Assembly (NCBI GenBank): GCA_033816765.1
Contig: CM066291.1
Span: 4,526,001-4,590,000 of the forward strand
Length of the DNA stretch: 64,000 bases
Source of the DNA: Nothopassalora personata
Taxonomy: Eukaryota > Ascomycota > Dothideomycetes > Mycosphaerellales > Mycosphaerellaceae
Reading direction: 5' to 3'
Positions 19,904 to 29,708 of this stretch are shown here, one piece after another. Within the stretch, counting starts at the first letter, position 1. Each line of letters begins with the position of its first letter. Position numbers and translations under genes: made by a program. The notes below the pieces were generated by a model, which saw nothing but the letters and a program-made list of their open reading frames with translations, was not told the DNA's origin and did no database searches.

Positions 19904-21606
19904 CTATTCGATCACTCTGTCCTTGTCACCATTGTATACATCTGCATGCTGCATACTCTGTAAGACCCTCTTTGCTCGCCGCCTGGCATCCACATACATC
20001 ATGAACTCAGTGTAGGTCTGCGGCATGACTTTGATGTCCTTGTCGACCGTGAAGGTGTAATTGAACTGGCCGGTCGGCTTGGCTTGGCCGTGCTCAACAT
20101 CGCGAACCTTACTGTCAACTCGGACCTGCACGCGCGTGCGACTATTCTCACGTCGCTGCTCCTCTGCAGACTTGCCCTCGGATGCCGATGCGACCATTGG
20201 TGGGTCAGTGAAGACGATCGTGGCTGTCAAGTATAGAACACTCCCCACTGGTACAGGATTTTGGAAGGTGGATGGATCCAGTGATACGAATGTTGGTCGT
20301 GCGTGTGCGAAGCTAGCGGCGCAGCAGAAAGCCAGTTCGAAGGTCTGCTTGAGCAAGTACCCACCAAAGATCATGAATTGATGCCGATTTCGATATCTAG
20401 CAGCCGGTCAGCATGTCTTGTAGATCGGCATCCAAGCACAGATAGTACTCACTGAGGCTGCATGATTGTGGCAGTGTTGAGCTGTGTCTTCGCCATAGCA
20501 TGCACATTAGACGGCTTTCTCAATGTATCTGCTGGATCGTGGTACTGCAATTGCTTCTGCCAGATTGCGTGGATGAGATCACTCTCCTCGTCATTGGGAG
20601 TCTGCTTCAGCAAAGACCGCTTTCCCAGTTCTTTGCGATGAAGGCTGTTCTTCTTGCCTTGGGCATATATCTGCTTCTCCTCTTCGGTGTCGGTTCTCAC
20701 GGCAGGGATGTTAACCGGCTTCCTCGTCTCGGGATCTAAAGAGACCATTGTGAACTGACATGTCAGCATCACATCCTCCGGCTTGGCCTGCTCTCCTTCC
20801 TTCGGGACCTTGGCCACCTGCAGAGTGATCTCCATACTGCTGCGTCCAGACGCATACGTGACTTTGCCACTATACTCCAGATCACAAACCTCTGTCAATG
20901 GATGATTGATAGTGATTCGATCGCAAGCTGCCGTCACAGTGGTCACGCCATCTCCGGTGTGCTTGTATGCAACGACGCCAGACAACGCATCAAGGTCCAT
21001 CAAGATTGTTCCGATCCGGATGTGACCAGTCGCGTTCATGTAAGTATCTAGCAGCCACGGGTCCTGAGCAAGAGGAAGGATCTAAAGCTACTGATTAGTC
21101 AGTGAGCTGAGAACTGGACACACGAGGCCTCCTGGCAAAAGAGATGGCCTCCGCACTCCAACAGACACGTGGAGGTTGACCTGGGTAGAATGCTTCGAGC
21201 ACCTTCGAACATGAACGCGTCGTCGAAGCTCGTCGCGCGCTTTGAGACTTCCACTCTGAAGGGCTTTCGCGGACATCGTTAAGCTCTTGTACAGTGGCCA
21301 TCCCTTTTGTCACCTGCCCTGAACAGCAAGTGAACATACCACGCTGTGATACGACTCGGACATCTTCTTGGGTGTCAGATCACGCTCCTTAGGCGCAGAT
21401 CTTGAGCCGGCCGCTCCTTTGCCATTACCGTCGATGGTCTGTTGCTCACGAAAGGCCTCCACCCATGGTTTCTCATTGCGTTGTGTCGTCAATGCTCGAA
21501 ATACACCATCCGTCGGTCTCTGGGCAGCTGCTGAAAAGGCGCGGCGAGCGACCAGCGTCGGCTTGAAGCATCGCAGGCATGACACGACCGCGGCTTTGCC
21601 AGCCAT
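19904..21606 (-). CDS. Mitochondrial acyl-CoA thioesterase (ACOT9/10-like, double hotdog)
   Basis: Three exons: 21340-21606, 20453-21081, 19904-20396; introns 21082-21339 (258 nt) and 20397-20452 (56 nt). Product 462 aa. The N-terminus (MAGKAAVVSCLRCF...RRAFSAAA) is a typical mitochondrial presequence. After KKMSESYHSVV, exon 2 starts ILPLAQDPWLL and carries GHIRIGTILMDLDALSG, the first hotdog helix, and TVTAACDRI. Exon 3 starts within Q-YRNRH and gives FMIFGGYLLKQTFELAF, the second hotdog, and FVSLDP. This order matches ACOT9-type enzymes, which hydrolyse acyl-CoA to free acid and CoA in mitochondria. The first intron is unusually long for this genome; a missed exon there is possible. The gene shares a 187-bp divergent upstream region with the unknown gene at 21794. 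Confidence 0.88.
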
Positions 21607-21793
21607 AGTTACTCTCAATGTTCGATGGCGACCAGATGGGACGAGCCGCATGCACCGATGTTTGTGAAGCCGCGAGCGTCGTCCGGGATCAACCGAGGAT
21701 AGCTCCGGAACCTCCCGAGGTTGTCTCTCCCTGCCACCTTGTTCTCTCTTCATCCTCGAGAACTTTCACCGAACACACATATGCGGCATCACA
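21607..21793. promoter_or_regulatory. Short divergent intergenic region
   Basis: 187 bases between the start codons of the thioesterase (-) and the unknown gene (+), presumably a bidirectional promoter. No defined site recognised. Confidence 0.4.
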
Positions 21794-23072
21794 ATGGCGT
21801 CCAGCATAGTGAATCTGGGAAGCGCAGAGCTCCTTTCTTCTCCATCTGGCATGACGCTGAAGCTGCACAGCAGCGTCACATTTGCTCCGTCTGAGGAAGA
21901 CGCCGATCTTGCTCTTAAATTACTAACCTGCGCAGCACTGAACTCATCCACAGGAGACAGGATATGGATCGTCAAAGGCAATGAGTATGAGTTGATTGTC
22001 AGACTGAGCTTCGAAGTCGATGTTGAACGAGACTTCCGGGACGAGTGCACGAAGGCAGCTGCTGCATACTTACAGCGCACGAAGGTAGAGGCTATAACAC
22101 GTATGCCGTCTTCCTTCAACTGACTGTCAGTAGCTCTGGAGAGGGATCTTGCTTCGCGTCACAGCTCTCCGTCAAAGTCACGAGCAGGATGGAGATAGCT
22201 TGATTCAAATTTACCTCGATCACTTGGACGATGACACTGACACCACACGAGCACGGGTACACAAATTGGCGGACGGAGTTCCCCTATACGACGTTATTAT
22301 TCCGTCAAGTGCCAGAGTCGTCGAATGCGAATCTGTATGCTTAGAAATGCGAGTCGCTTCATCGACACAAAGCCCGCGTCCCAACGCTACCCAGGCAGAT
22401 GATGAAGAACTGCTTGACAGCTCCACAGGCAGCCATTTCGCGCCAGAGGCAGCGTATCAGCCTAGCGACGAGATAGGCGCATCGAAACGATCTAAGACTG
22501 CTCCTACTCGACGGTGTCCGCATTTTAGCGATGGGCACCAATACGGTCTGAAACGATCGTACGGCTCGAGCGCTCTTCAGCAGCAAGCATCTCGGCATGT
22601 ACAGCTCAGCGAATTTCTCGAGCTCTTTGATGCCGCTTTCAGGCTGGCCATATCGGCTCCAACCAAGCGCTGCTCGAAGCACATCCAAGTCACCGGAATG
22701 GAATCATTTCGGCATCTATCTGATGTCATGCCATCCCTGTGGTCTTCTGGCTATCTTGCAGAGGTGTCAAGCCGTGCGGTATTGCTGCCCACTATCAGTC
22801 ACGCGCTGAGCAACGTGGCTGCGTTGAATCCGTCCAGCAGGCCATTGATGTCCAAATTGAACGAAATACTGCGCAGAAGACGCCTGAGCGTGCATATATG
22901 GTCCCTCACACAGCACGTTCCTGGCAATCGGAAAGGGTGTGTCACTGGCGCGGTCGAAGAGGACATGCTTAAGAGTGTTCTCTCGATGGCAGGCATGGAG
23001 CTTGAGATGGGTCCTGGGTGCGACACTATCGACATACCAAACTATGGCCGATCCAACATCGCCCGACGATGA
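21794..23072 (+). CDS. Unknown two-exon gene, 404 aa
   Basis: Exon 1 21794-22100, intron 22101-22164 (64 nt, GTATGC..CACAG with an ACTGAC branch), exon 2 22165-23072. Splicing joins VEAIT to LRQSHEQDG in the same coding frame that stays open for over 300 codons, which supports the model. The N-terminal ~110 residues look folded (alternating hydrophobic strands, WIVKGNEYELIVRL); the middle (about 175-230) is Ser/Asp-rich and disordered with a Cys/His pair; the C-terminal part is helical (LSEFLELFDAAFRLAI). No signal peptide, TM segment or known domain recognised. The possibility of a further 3' exon after 23072 was not excluded. Confidence 0.55.
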
Positions 23073-24375
23073 TCTTAGCGAAATACTCTCAATATGGGAA
23101 ACATTATTGGGTGTGTGGGAGTTGCTCGTGGTGTCGTAGCGCAGTCCATTGCGCCAGAACGTGTGCTGCCGCGATACTTCCACATGTTCAGTGACGATCT
23201 TGTAGCCACCAGCCCGATATCACCCACGTGCGCTTCATTGCGCTACGATCCAAGGATCCGCCATACCAACACCCGTCCGGAATCTGGACGGTGACCATGC
23301 GAATTCAGGCTGCACTACTACTTCTTGGACGCGCGTACACCGGTGTGTGCATCTAAACGTTTGTACGACCGTACTCCACGCTTCGCAATGTCTGGGAAAA
23401 TGTAGATCAGGCCCATACGCGTTGCTCATCACAGCGGGACATCAGGAATCGCAGCAAGTCGCAAGCCGGAGTTAGCTGGCACAATGCCATGTGCTTTGAG
23501 CCAGCTCGCATTGCTGTGGTCGTACACCGCTCTCCTGTCTGACAAGAGACCGAAGCGTTTGCAGATGCGTTGTAAAAGTGGAACTGTCAATCTACTTGTT
23601 GGAGTCCCTGCCGCACAAACCGATCTGGAAGAAGAAACACCCCCGCGTATCTCCACCATCACGGCTACGTCTGCACAGGAAACTCCCACATGGCTCACCA
23701 GCGATGACCATTATCCAGCTTGGTTGTGGCGCCGTCTAGCCGCCGTAGCACAAGTAGGAATTGAGCGACCCCTCTTCCCGAAGAATATGGTACACGAAGA
23801 AGTCACGGAACCGCTGGCTCGCATGTTTAACGCGCAGGTAGCCTGTACCTATTATTTTACGGATGCGTAGTACGAAATTTCTTGGTTTGTTTTATCTCCG
23901 CTCACACATTTTGTGCGAGGGATGCTGCCGGCAGTCTGGACAAGCGAGCTGTGGCTCGAGAACTGCAGCCCAATTGGAAACACTCTCACCTGGATTCGAT
24001 GCACGTCGCCGCGAAGAGGTGGGTGCCGGATGGCGTGTGCGCCTACACCCGCCGTTCAACAACGCCACCAACACTATGGGAGCGTGGTCATCCAGGCTAT
24101 CGGTGGCCGGGTTTGGTGTTTGGTGATGGGTCCTTCTCTCTACACGACGTTGCGCTGACTGCTCTTTCGTGTCATCCTTCTGGGACATATGGCAGTCGCT
24201 CCCTACAGCCAGGCTGAATTGTGCAGCGCGGCAACACTTCAGCACCCTAGTCTGGCAGTCACGGAGTGGGCATGCGCTTCGTGCATCGCCCACCCTCCAT
24301 TTACATCGACTGTGCTGAGGTATGGTTTAGCCTCAGCCGCGAATATCTACGGCCCTACCTGAGGAAGCATACACT
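23073..24375. other. Gene-less 1.3 kb upstream of the MHYT gene
   Basis: Open frames up to about 130 codons occur on both strands (for example 23484-23870, +) but none shows a recognisable domain or convincing splice sites. It should contain the promoter of the MHYT gene. Confidence 0.4.
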
Positions 24376-26859
24376 ATGTACAGTATTGGGGATGCTGTAC
24401 CAAGCAGCTTTGACCCTGGTATTGTTGCCGGATCATACTTCGCCAGCCTATGTGGATGTCTGTTGACAGTCGAGATTTTGCATCGGCGCGGGACTGCCTT
24501 GTTAAATTGGAGAAGCTGGCTCGAGACGCTCGCATGCGCGATTTCAATGGGCTTGGTCGGCATCTGGTGTATGCACTTCATTGGCAACCGGGCCATTGTT
24601 CTTGGAGATGGCGATCCAAGCATCCAACTCGTCTACAATGGCGGCTATACCGTGCTCTCCGTGGTGTTACCCGTTCTTGGACTCATCATTGCATTCTCAG
24701 CGGCAGAGTTTCCATCACGACTACCTTGGTTCCACTGGACAGCACTTGCGTGCACCGGTATCTTCGCTGGGCTCTCGATTGTGGGCATGCATTACCTGGG
24801 CAACTTTGGCGTCAGTAACTATGTTCTGCATTACAGTCCAACATTCCTGGCCGCTTCGATCATCATCGCGATTGGAGACTGTCTCACTGTGCTGGTCCTA
24901 TTCTACAGTCTCCGCGAGAAGTGGATCAGCTCGTGGTGGAAGCGTGTGCTGTGCGCCATGTCGCTCGCTGGAGGAGTCTCGGCGATGCATTTCACGGCCT
25001 CTACCAGCTGTGTCTACCGTCTCAAAAGCTACAACTCGGACAATAAAAACAGCTCGAGGAACGTCCAGGTCATCATAGCTGGCGTGATGTGTGGAGCAGC
25101 AGCATTTGCGGTCACCGGATTCTTGTTGATATCGCGATCGCGGGATCGACTTTTGAGAATAAGATCGCAGAAGATCTCGCTTGCGTGCGCAATCTTTGAT
25201 CCCGCCGGGCGTATTCTGGTCACCACCGAAGGCGCGCTACCCTCTCGTGAGATCACCGACAAGTACCACCACCGAACATTTGAAGAGGAATTCGACACGG
25301 CACACCCGGTCTTTCAATGGATCTTCCGAGTGACACACAACTGGGCCGGGGTAGGCGACTTGATACCCAAGATGAGGAGCCATCTCAATGCGCAGAAGAA
25401 CAGCGAGATTGGAGGGCGTCCGAGCAGCTCGCAGGCCAGCTCGATCTACGATGCGGCAACATACAGCAACTACGAGATTCTTTTTGAGGAGCGATTTTGT
25501 ACGGCCGCAGCATCTATTGCATCGTCACTGAACGTTTCGATTGAGCAACTCGGTGTGCTCTACGACCGGATCATCCAGACTGGGACTTTGAAAGCAGAAG
25601 ATAAGGTCAGCAAACGCAACACACAAGGCGAGGAGCCCACGCCGACACAGTTGGAGGCCGCGCTTCGCTTGAGCATATTCGGCAAGGGCCTTGTGCTGTT
25701 CCTCGTGCGGGAAGTCAGTCAAGAGGATGCGGACAAGCTGTTGAACGCCGGCATGAGGTTCGCGACTGTTCATCACGTTACCCGGAACATCTCGCACGCT
25801 ATGCAGATCCCGCAACCGTGCCTAGAGAGCCATATCTCTGGGCTGAAGCGATACGTTGAGAACTTGCAGACAACCGAGAAGCCGGGAACCTGGCTAAGCT
25901 TCTTCGCCCTGATACCAAAGCCAAATAGTAAAGGTTTCGACGTGGTCGTGAAGCAAGATGCTCGAGATCAGCTGCCTGATGTGCAGCTTTTGCCTAGGCA
26001 TCCGGATCATCCGCAGGTCGCGTTTCTCAATAGGCTCGATGGCCAGCGCATCAATACCATCTTGACGCTACTGGGGGATCGTGCCGGTAAGCTCGCGAGC
26101 AGTCTTACAGCAGACGAGATGTGGTTTGGTCGGGTTCTGCGCAATAGGATTCTTGAACTGATACAGCCATTCCCTCGCGAGTGGACGGAGCAAGCACGCT
26201 TTTGGTCCAAGCAGCTTGTCGCACACTACTCACATCCCCTTCAGAATCGCTCGACCATCACCACAATGTACGCTTTCACTGTCATCGGTGATATGCATGC
26301 ATCGATCGACGCATCACGTACGCTCGGGCGCATACCAAGGACCTTCTTCGAGGCTCGGCATCGCTGCTACGCCGGATCGCCTGATCATGCACTGCTCGCC
26401 CGAGACATACATCAAGCCTTCGCGCCACTCTTCGCAAGGAAGCTACCGAAGCGTCATCGTAAAGCGAAGCTATCCGTGGCGCTTGCCGATAACCCCATCG
26501 CAAGGCTCAAGAAGACAACCACCGGCGACAGACGAAGTACTGGAGATACTAGCATCGATCACGGCGACGAGAACTCGTCGATGCATGAGCTTGTGGATAA
26601 GCCTACACATCCTTTTGGTTCTTCACGAGGCAGCGAAAGGCACCAGACTAACAACTGGGGTGGCATTCTTGTTAACAGCGAGACCGTGATAAAGACTGAT
26701 AGCAAGCACGACTTCTTGAACGACAATCTGGGTGCCATTGGACTACCCATGGGCACGAATGTAGCTGTGGGCACAGTAGAACCCGATGTTACCTTCGTCA
26801 ACGAGCTGGTGGCCATTACGAGAGAGCGCTTCTTGCCAGCCGCGAAGTCATTGATATAA
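24376..26859 (+). CDS. MHYT-domain seven-TM protein, putative sensor
   Basis: Intronless, 827 aa. The N-terminal ~250 residues hold about seven hydrophobic helices and three MHYT-type motifs in membrane context: CMHFIG near residue 65-70, GMHYLG near 137-142 and AMHFTA near 203-208, each preceded by small residues as in bacterial MHYT domains. In bacteria this domain, often fused to GGDEF/EAL or kinase modules, has been proposed to bind copper through the Met/His residues and sense O2, CO or NO. Here the cytosolic part (from ~255) has no bacterial output domain I can recognise; it contains a long globular stretch to ~700 and a disordered basic tail. Comparable MHYT proteins are known as uncharacterised in Pezizomycotina. 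Start chosen at the first ATG, just before the first helix. Confidence 0.88.
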   Translation: MYSIGDAVPSSFDPGIVAGSYFASLCGCLLTVEILHRRGTALLNWRSWLETLACAISMGLVGIWCMHFIGNRAIVLGDGDPSIQLVYNGGYTVLSVVLPVLGLIIAFSAAEFPSRLPWFHWTALACTGIFAGLSIVGMHYLGNFGVSNYVLHYSPTFLAASIIIAIGDCLTVLVLFYSLREKWISSWWKRVLCAMSLAGGVSAMHFTASTSCVYRLKSYNSDNKNSSRNVQVIIAGVMCGAAAFAVTGFLLISRSRDRLLRIRSQKISLACAIFDPAGRILVTTEGALPSREITDKYHHRTFEEEFDTAHPVFQWIFRVTHNWAGVGDLIPKMRSHLNAQKNSEIGGRPSSSQASSIYDAATYSNYEILFEERFCTAAASIASSLNVSIEQLGVLYDRIIQTGTLKAEDKVSKRNTQGEEPTPTQLEAALRLSIFGKGLVLFLVREVSQEDADKLLNAGMRFATVHHVTRNISHAMQIPQPCLESHISGLKRYVENLQTTEKPGTWLSFFALIPKPNSKGFDVVVKQDARDQLPDVQLLPRHPDHPQVAFLNRLDGQRINTILTLLGDRAGKLASSLTADEMWFGRVLRNRILELIQPFPREWTEQARFWSKQLVAHYSHPLQNRSTITTMYAFTVIGDMHASIDASRTLGRIPRTFFEARHRCYAGSPDHALLARDIHQAFAPLFARKLPKRHRKAKLSVALADNPIARLKKTTTGDRRSTGDTSIDHGDENSSMHELVDKPTHPFGSSRGSERHQTNNWGGILVNSETVIKTDSKHDFLNDNLGAIGLPMGTNVAVGTVEPDVTFVNELVAITRERFLPAAKSLI

Positions 26860-27746
26860 GGACACCGAGCTGGAAACGGGAGATAATAGGGCCCTACGTC
26901 TACGGTAGAGCATGAGAGCATGAGATACGTGTACGGTAACGACTGTAATACAACCTCAAGACATCTCAAGTTGCAAACAGAACACTGTCGGGAGTCAGAC
27001 GAGCTCATAAGTTGGTCAGACAGCTGAGGCTCTCCACAAGACCTGAGACCAATACAGGGACCACGTCAGTTCGGCAGGCGCGGATCTGCCGGCCTGTTCC
27101 CGATAAACCTTCTTCGCAGCCGTCGATCCGCAACTGGCGGACTTCAATCTTTCGAAACATTCGAAGATCAATTGCGCCGACTCCTCTGTGCAGCAAATAT
27201 CAAGCAGCGCTCTCCATTAACTGAAGCACTGTCTAGACCACAGCAAGCGACCTCAAATCCGAGAATGGCCAGACTGTCATTTATTACAGCTCCTTGGATC
27301 GATCAAGACAAGGTCCAACCTTGACGAACCCTGGTCCTCGAGAAGGAGTGCCCCGGGGTGGACGACAGCGACCATCTCTAGCCCCGAAGACCGAAAATGA
27401 GGCGTGCGCTGTGACAAAGGGTCAAGATTAGGCCTTTGAGGTGACATGTGGCACACAGATCAAGAGGATTCGCCCTATGCTGTTCATCGCTCTTTGTTCC
27501 CGTATCAAGAGGGCTCGTATCGTGAAGTTGGGGCCAAGCGAAGTTCGAGAGTGAGTCAGAAAAATTGTACGTGAGTGCTACTACATTATACCATCAGCAC
27601 ATTTCCCCCGTCCTCACCATCCTCACAGTCTCGCATCTCTTGCTTTCGAGCACCCACGTTCCTTCATCTCATCAACGGTGCCATCGCATTACGTTCCAGG
27701 GATCGAACGCATCCCCGACCACCAGAATCCACACGCCGAGATCACA
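26860..27746. other. Gene-less 0.9 kb
   Basis: 3' flank of the MHYT gene and 5' region of the small Cys-rich gene. No supported feature. Confidence 0.4.
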
Positions 27747-27968
27747 ATGTGCAAATACACCTATCTCTACTACTTCTGCGGCTGCGACTACTACATTCTG
27801 TGGGACAGCAGTGAATCTTGCGCCAACAGGTCCCTCAGCGGCTATTCCGTCGATATCTGGTCGATCGATATGTGCAGCAGCAAGGAAGCGGAATGTCTAG
27901 GTCGGAGTCGGTACGTGTGCGCGGAATGTGCGGAGGACCATACGCTGGAGTATGAGTTGGAGGAATGA
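27747..27968 (+). CDS. Small Cys-rich protein, 73 aa
   Basis: Starts MCKYTYLYYFCGCDYY and has eight Cys (C2, C11, C13 near the front, three in the middle around SSESC..DMCSSKEAEC, and CAEC near the end). The opening M-C-x-Y-x-Y-x-F-x-C pattern and terminal CxxC resemble a set of small fungal proteins, possibly zinc-binding, with no assigned role. There is no signal peptide, so a secreted effector is unlikely. The frame is open upstream to 27678, but the ATG at 27747 is the one that begins the Cys-patterned core. A GAG/GGA repeat follows immediately at about 27969-27990. Confidence 0.6.
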   Translation: MCKYTYLYYFCGCDYYILWDSSESCANRSLSGYSVDIWSIDMCSSKEAECLGRSRYVCAECAEDHTLEYELEE

Positions 27969-28172
27969 TGAGGAGGAGGAGGAGGAGGAGTGAAGGCTTG
28001 GATTTTTTGTTGTGAGCGTTTCAGCGGCTGGTACGACGACTCTTTGCCATGTTCGGCGATTCTTCAGTTCAGCGTCTTAGTCATCGATGCGTTGGTACTG
28101 GAGCAGCTGGTCTGCTCTCTCCTCTCCGCTTCATGTGCAGCTTGAGCCCTCTAGTTACATCTTTCCACATTC

Positions 28173-28673
28173 CTAGGCGGTCTCGCGCATCCTGAAGTAG
28201 CTCCAATTCCCGAGCAGGTCGTCGTCGAGGCCTGATATAGTGAAGAATCCGTCTCTGGCGGCCAGTCGCTTGCTTTCAGCAACTTCCTTCATCTCTACGA
28301 GGCACTCGAAGTAAGTCCGTATGATGTCGTTGCGGATGCCCCCGACCGAGGTGCGGAGAAGCGGCTCTGCTAAGTGTGAAATGATCTAATGGGAGAGTTC
28401 TAGGTCAGGCACTTTGAAATCCGATTCTGCTATTGCACAGCGATCGATGTGGAGACGTGGCTCCGCAGGCAAGTCGAGGAATCGACACCGCGCCTTCTCT
28501 TCACACTTGTCCTTGTGGTACCTGAACGTCCCGATCTCGTTTCCCGCGAGTCCTTTTGCTCGGGCCTTTCTGGCGTCAAATTTCGTGCCTTCGCCTGTAG
28601 CGGTAAGTCTGCCCTTGGTACGCGGCTCTTGGACATGTCTCGCCTGCCATCGCTCGACGGGACGAGATCCCAA
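28173..28673 (-). pseudogene. Fragment with F-box/2EXR-like N-terminal motif, in-frame TAG
   Basis: A single minus-strand frame contains RCRFLDLPAEPRL near 28480-28500, close to the FLxLPAELR motif that opens many fungal F-box-like and 2EXR proteins. It then runs to a TAG at 28386-28388, and continues in frame as IISHLAEPLLRT...KEVAESKRLAARDGFF to TAG at 28173. No ATG opens the frame. The nonsense codon and missing start indicate a decayed gene, though an exon of a spliced gene is possible. The family assignment rests on one motif. Confidence 0.4.
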
Positions 28674-29122
28674 TCGTCAAAGAACGTGCTACTGAGCAGA
28701 AGCAGTGGCAAGCCGCGATGAGCAAGGCTGATGCGCAGCACACCTACCTCCTCTCCGAGGAGCAGAAACGCCGCGCCTAGGACAAGCAGCGCTGGGACAA
28801 CTTTGCTAAAGCCGCTAATCAGAAGTACAGCGAGCTAGCGACCACCCTCGACGCCGAGAGGATGGCGCGTGACGAGGAGCAGCGCAACGTTGCAGAGGCA
28901 ATGGAAACCGCTGTGGCCCAGAAGAGCCGTGAGTATAAGGTGCTTCTCCAGCAAGTCGAGAATTTCCTCAAGTCTGCCAAGCCCCGAGGCATCTCGAAGC
29001 GGAAGGCAGCGGCCAAGGGCAAGAGCAAGACCGGCGCTGCGGGCATGTTCCGCTTCACTCCTCCTACACCGCCTTCGACGCCGCCGGGTAGTGGCCGTGC
29101 GACTCCTAAACCAGGGGCGTGA
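28674..29122 (+). pseudogene. Coiled-coil coding fragment with in-frame TAG
   Basis: Plus-strand frame rich in Gln, Glu, Lys and Ala (ATEQKQWQAAMSKADAQH, LLSEEQKRRA) interrupted by TAG at 28778-28780 and continuing DKQRWDNFAKAANQKYSEL...ARDEEQRNVAEAM, then a Lys-rich and Pro/Thr-rich tail ending at 29122. Heptad-like spacing suggests a long coiled coil. After the stop, an ATG at 28862 could open an 86-codon frame. No family recognised. Confidence 0.4.
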
Positions 29123-29603
29123 CAGCTTCGATTACAGCCGCTTGCCAAAGGAGGCTGAGAAGACGGCGCCCAAGAGTGCTCATGTCGGAGACGGTGATGG
29201 GGAGATGTAGTCTTCCAAACCACACCATAAAAAGGCTTGAAACACGTTCAGCCAGATGATGAAGTGGTCAGAGGAGAGAGCGACGAGCTTTTGGAGAGAC
29301 GGCGCGCGGGACATGATGATGGGATTGTGATTTGGCATTTGGCGTTTGGCGTTGGGGTTGGGATTTCGGAGATTGAGAGATGAGCCATGCTATGCTGTAC
29401 GCGGTGGTGTGCTGTGTTGCAGGGGGGAGCTCTTCCTGACCTGATCGCCGGGCACCGATGGTGCCTGTATGGGTGGGTGGTACATGGTGGGTGGTACATC
29501 AGGGGATCAATATGAGGCGTGAGCTTCCACTTTCTGTACCTGCGTTTTGCGGCGTCGGGGACAGTACAAGTTGCAAGTACGTACACATGCATGCAGTGGC
29601 AGG
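29123..29603. other. Gene-less 0.5 kb with short tandem repeats
   Basis: Upstream of the conserved unknown gene. GGGTGGTACAT is repeated near 29474-29500 and GGCGTTT-type repeats occur near 29335-29355. Likely promoter region. Confidence 0.4.
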
Positions 29604-29674
29604 ATGATGATGACGGGATTGACGGCCGCGGAAGAGGTGGACCCCACGAATCAGGGAGCGGAAGTGGTGGAGGA

Positions 29675-29708
<34 letters not shown>

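Noticed and set aside
23484..23870. 128-codon plus-strand frame
   Set aside because: No domain, no splice support, and similar-length frames occur on the other strand.
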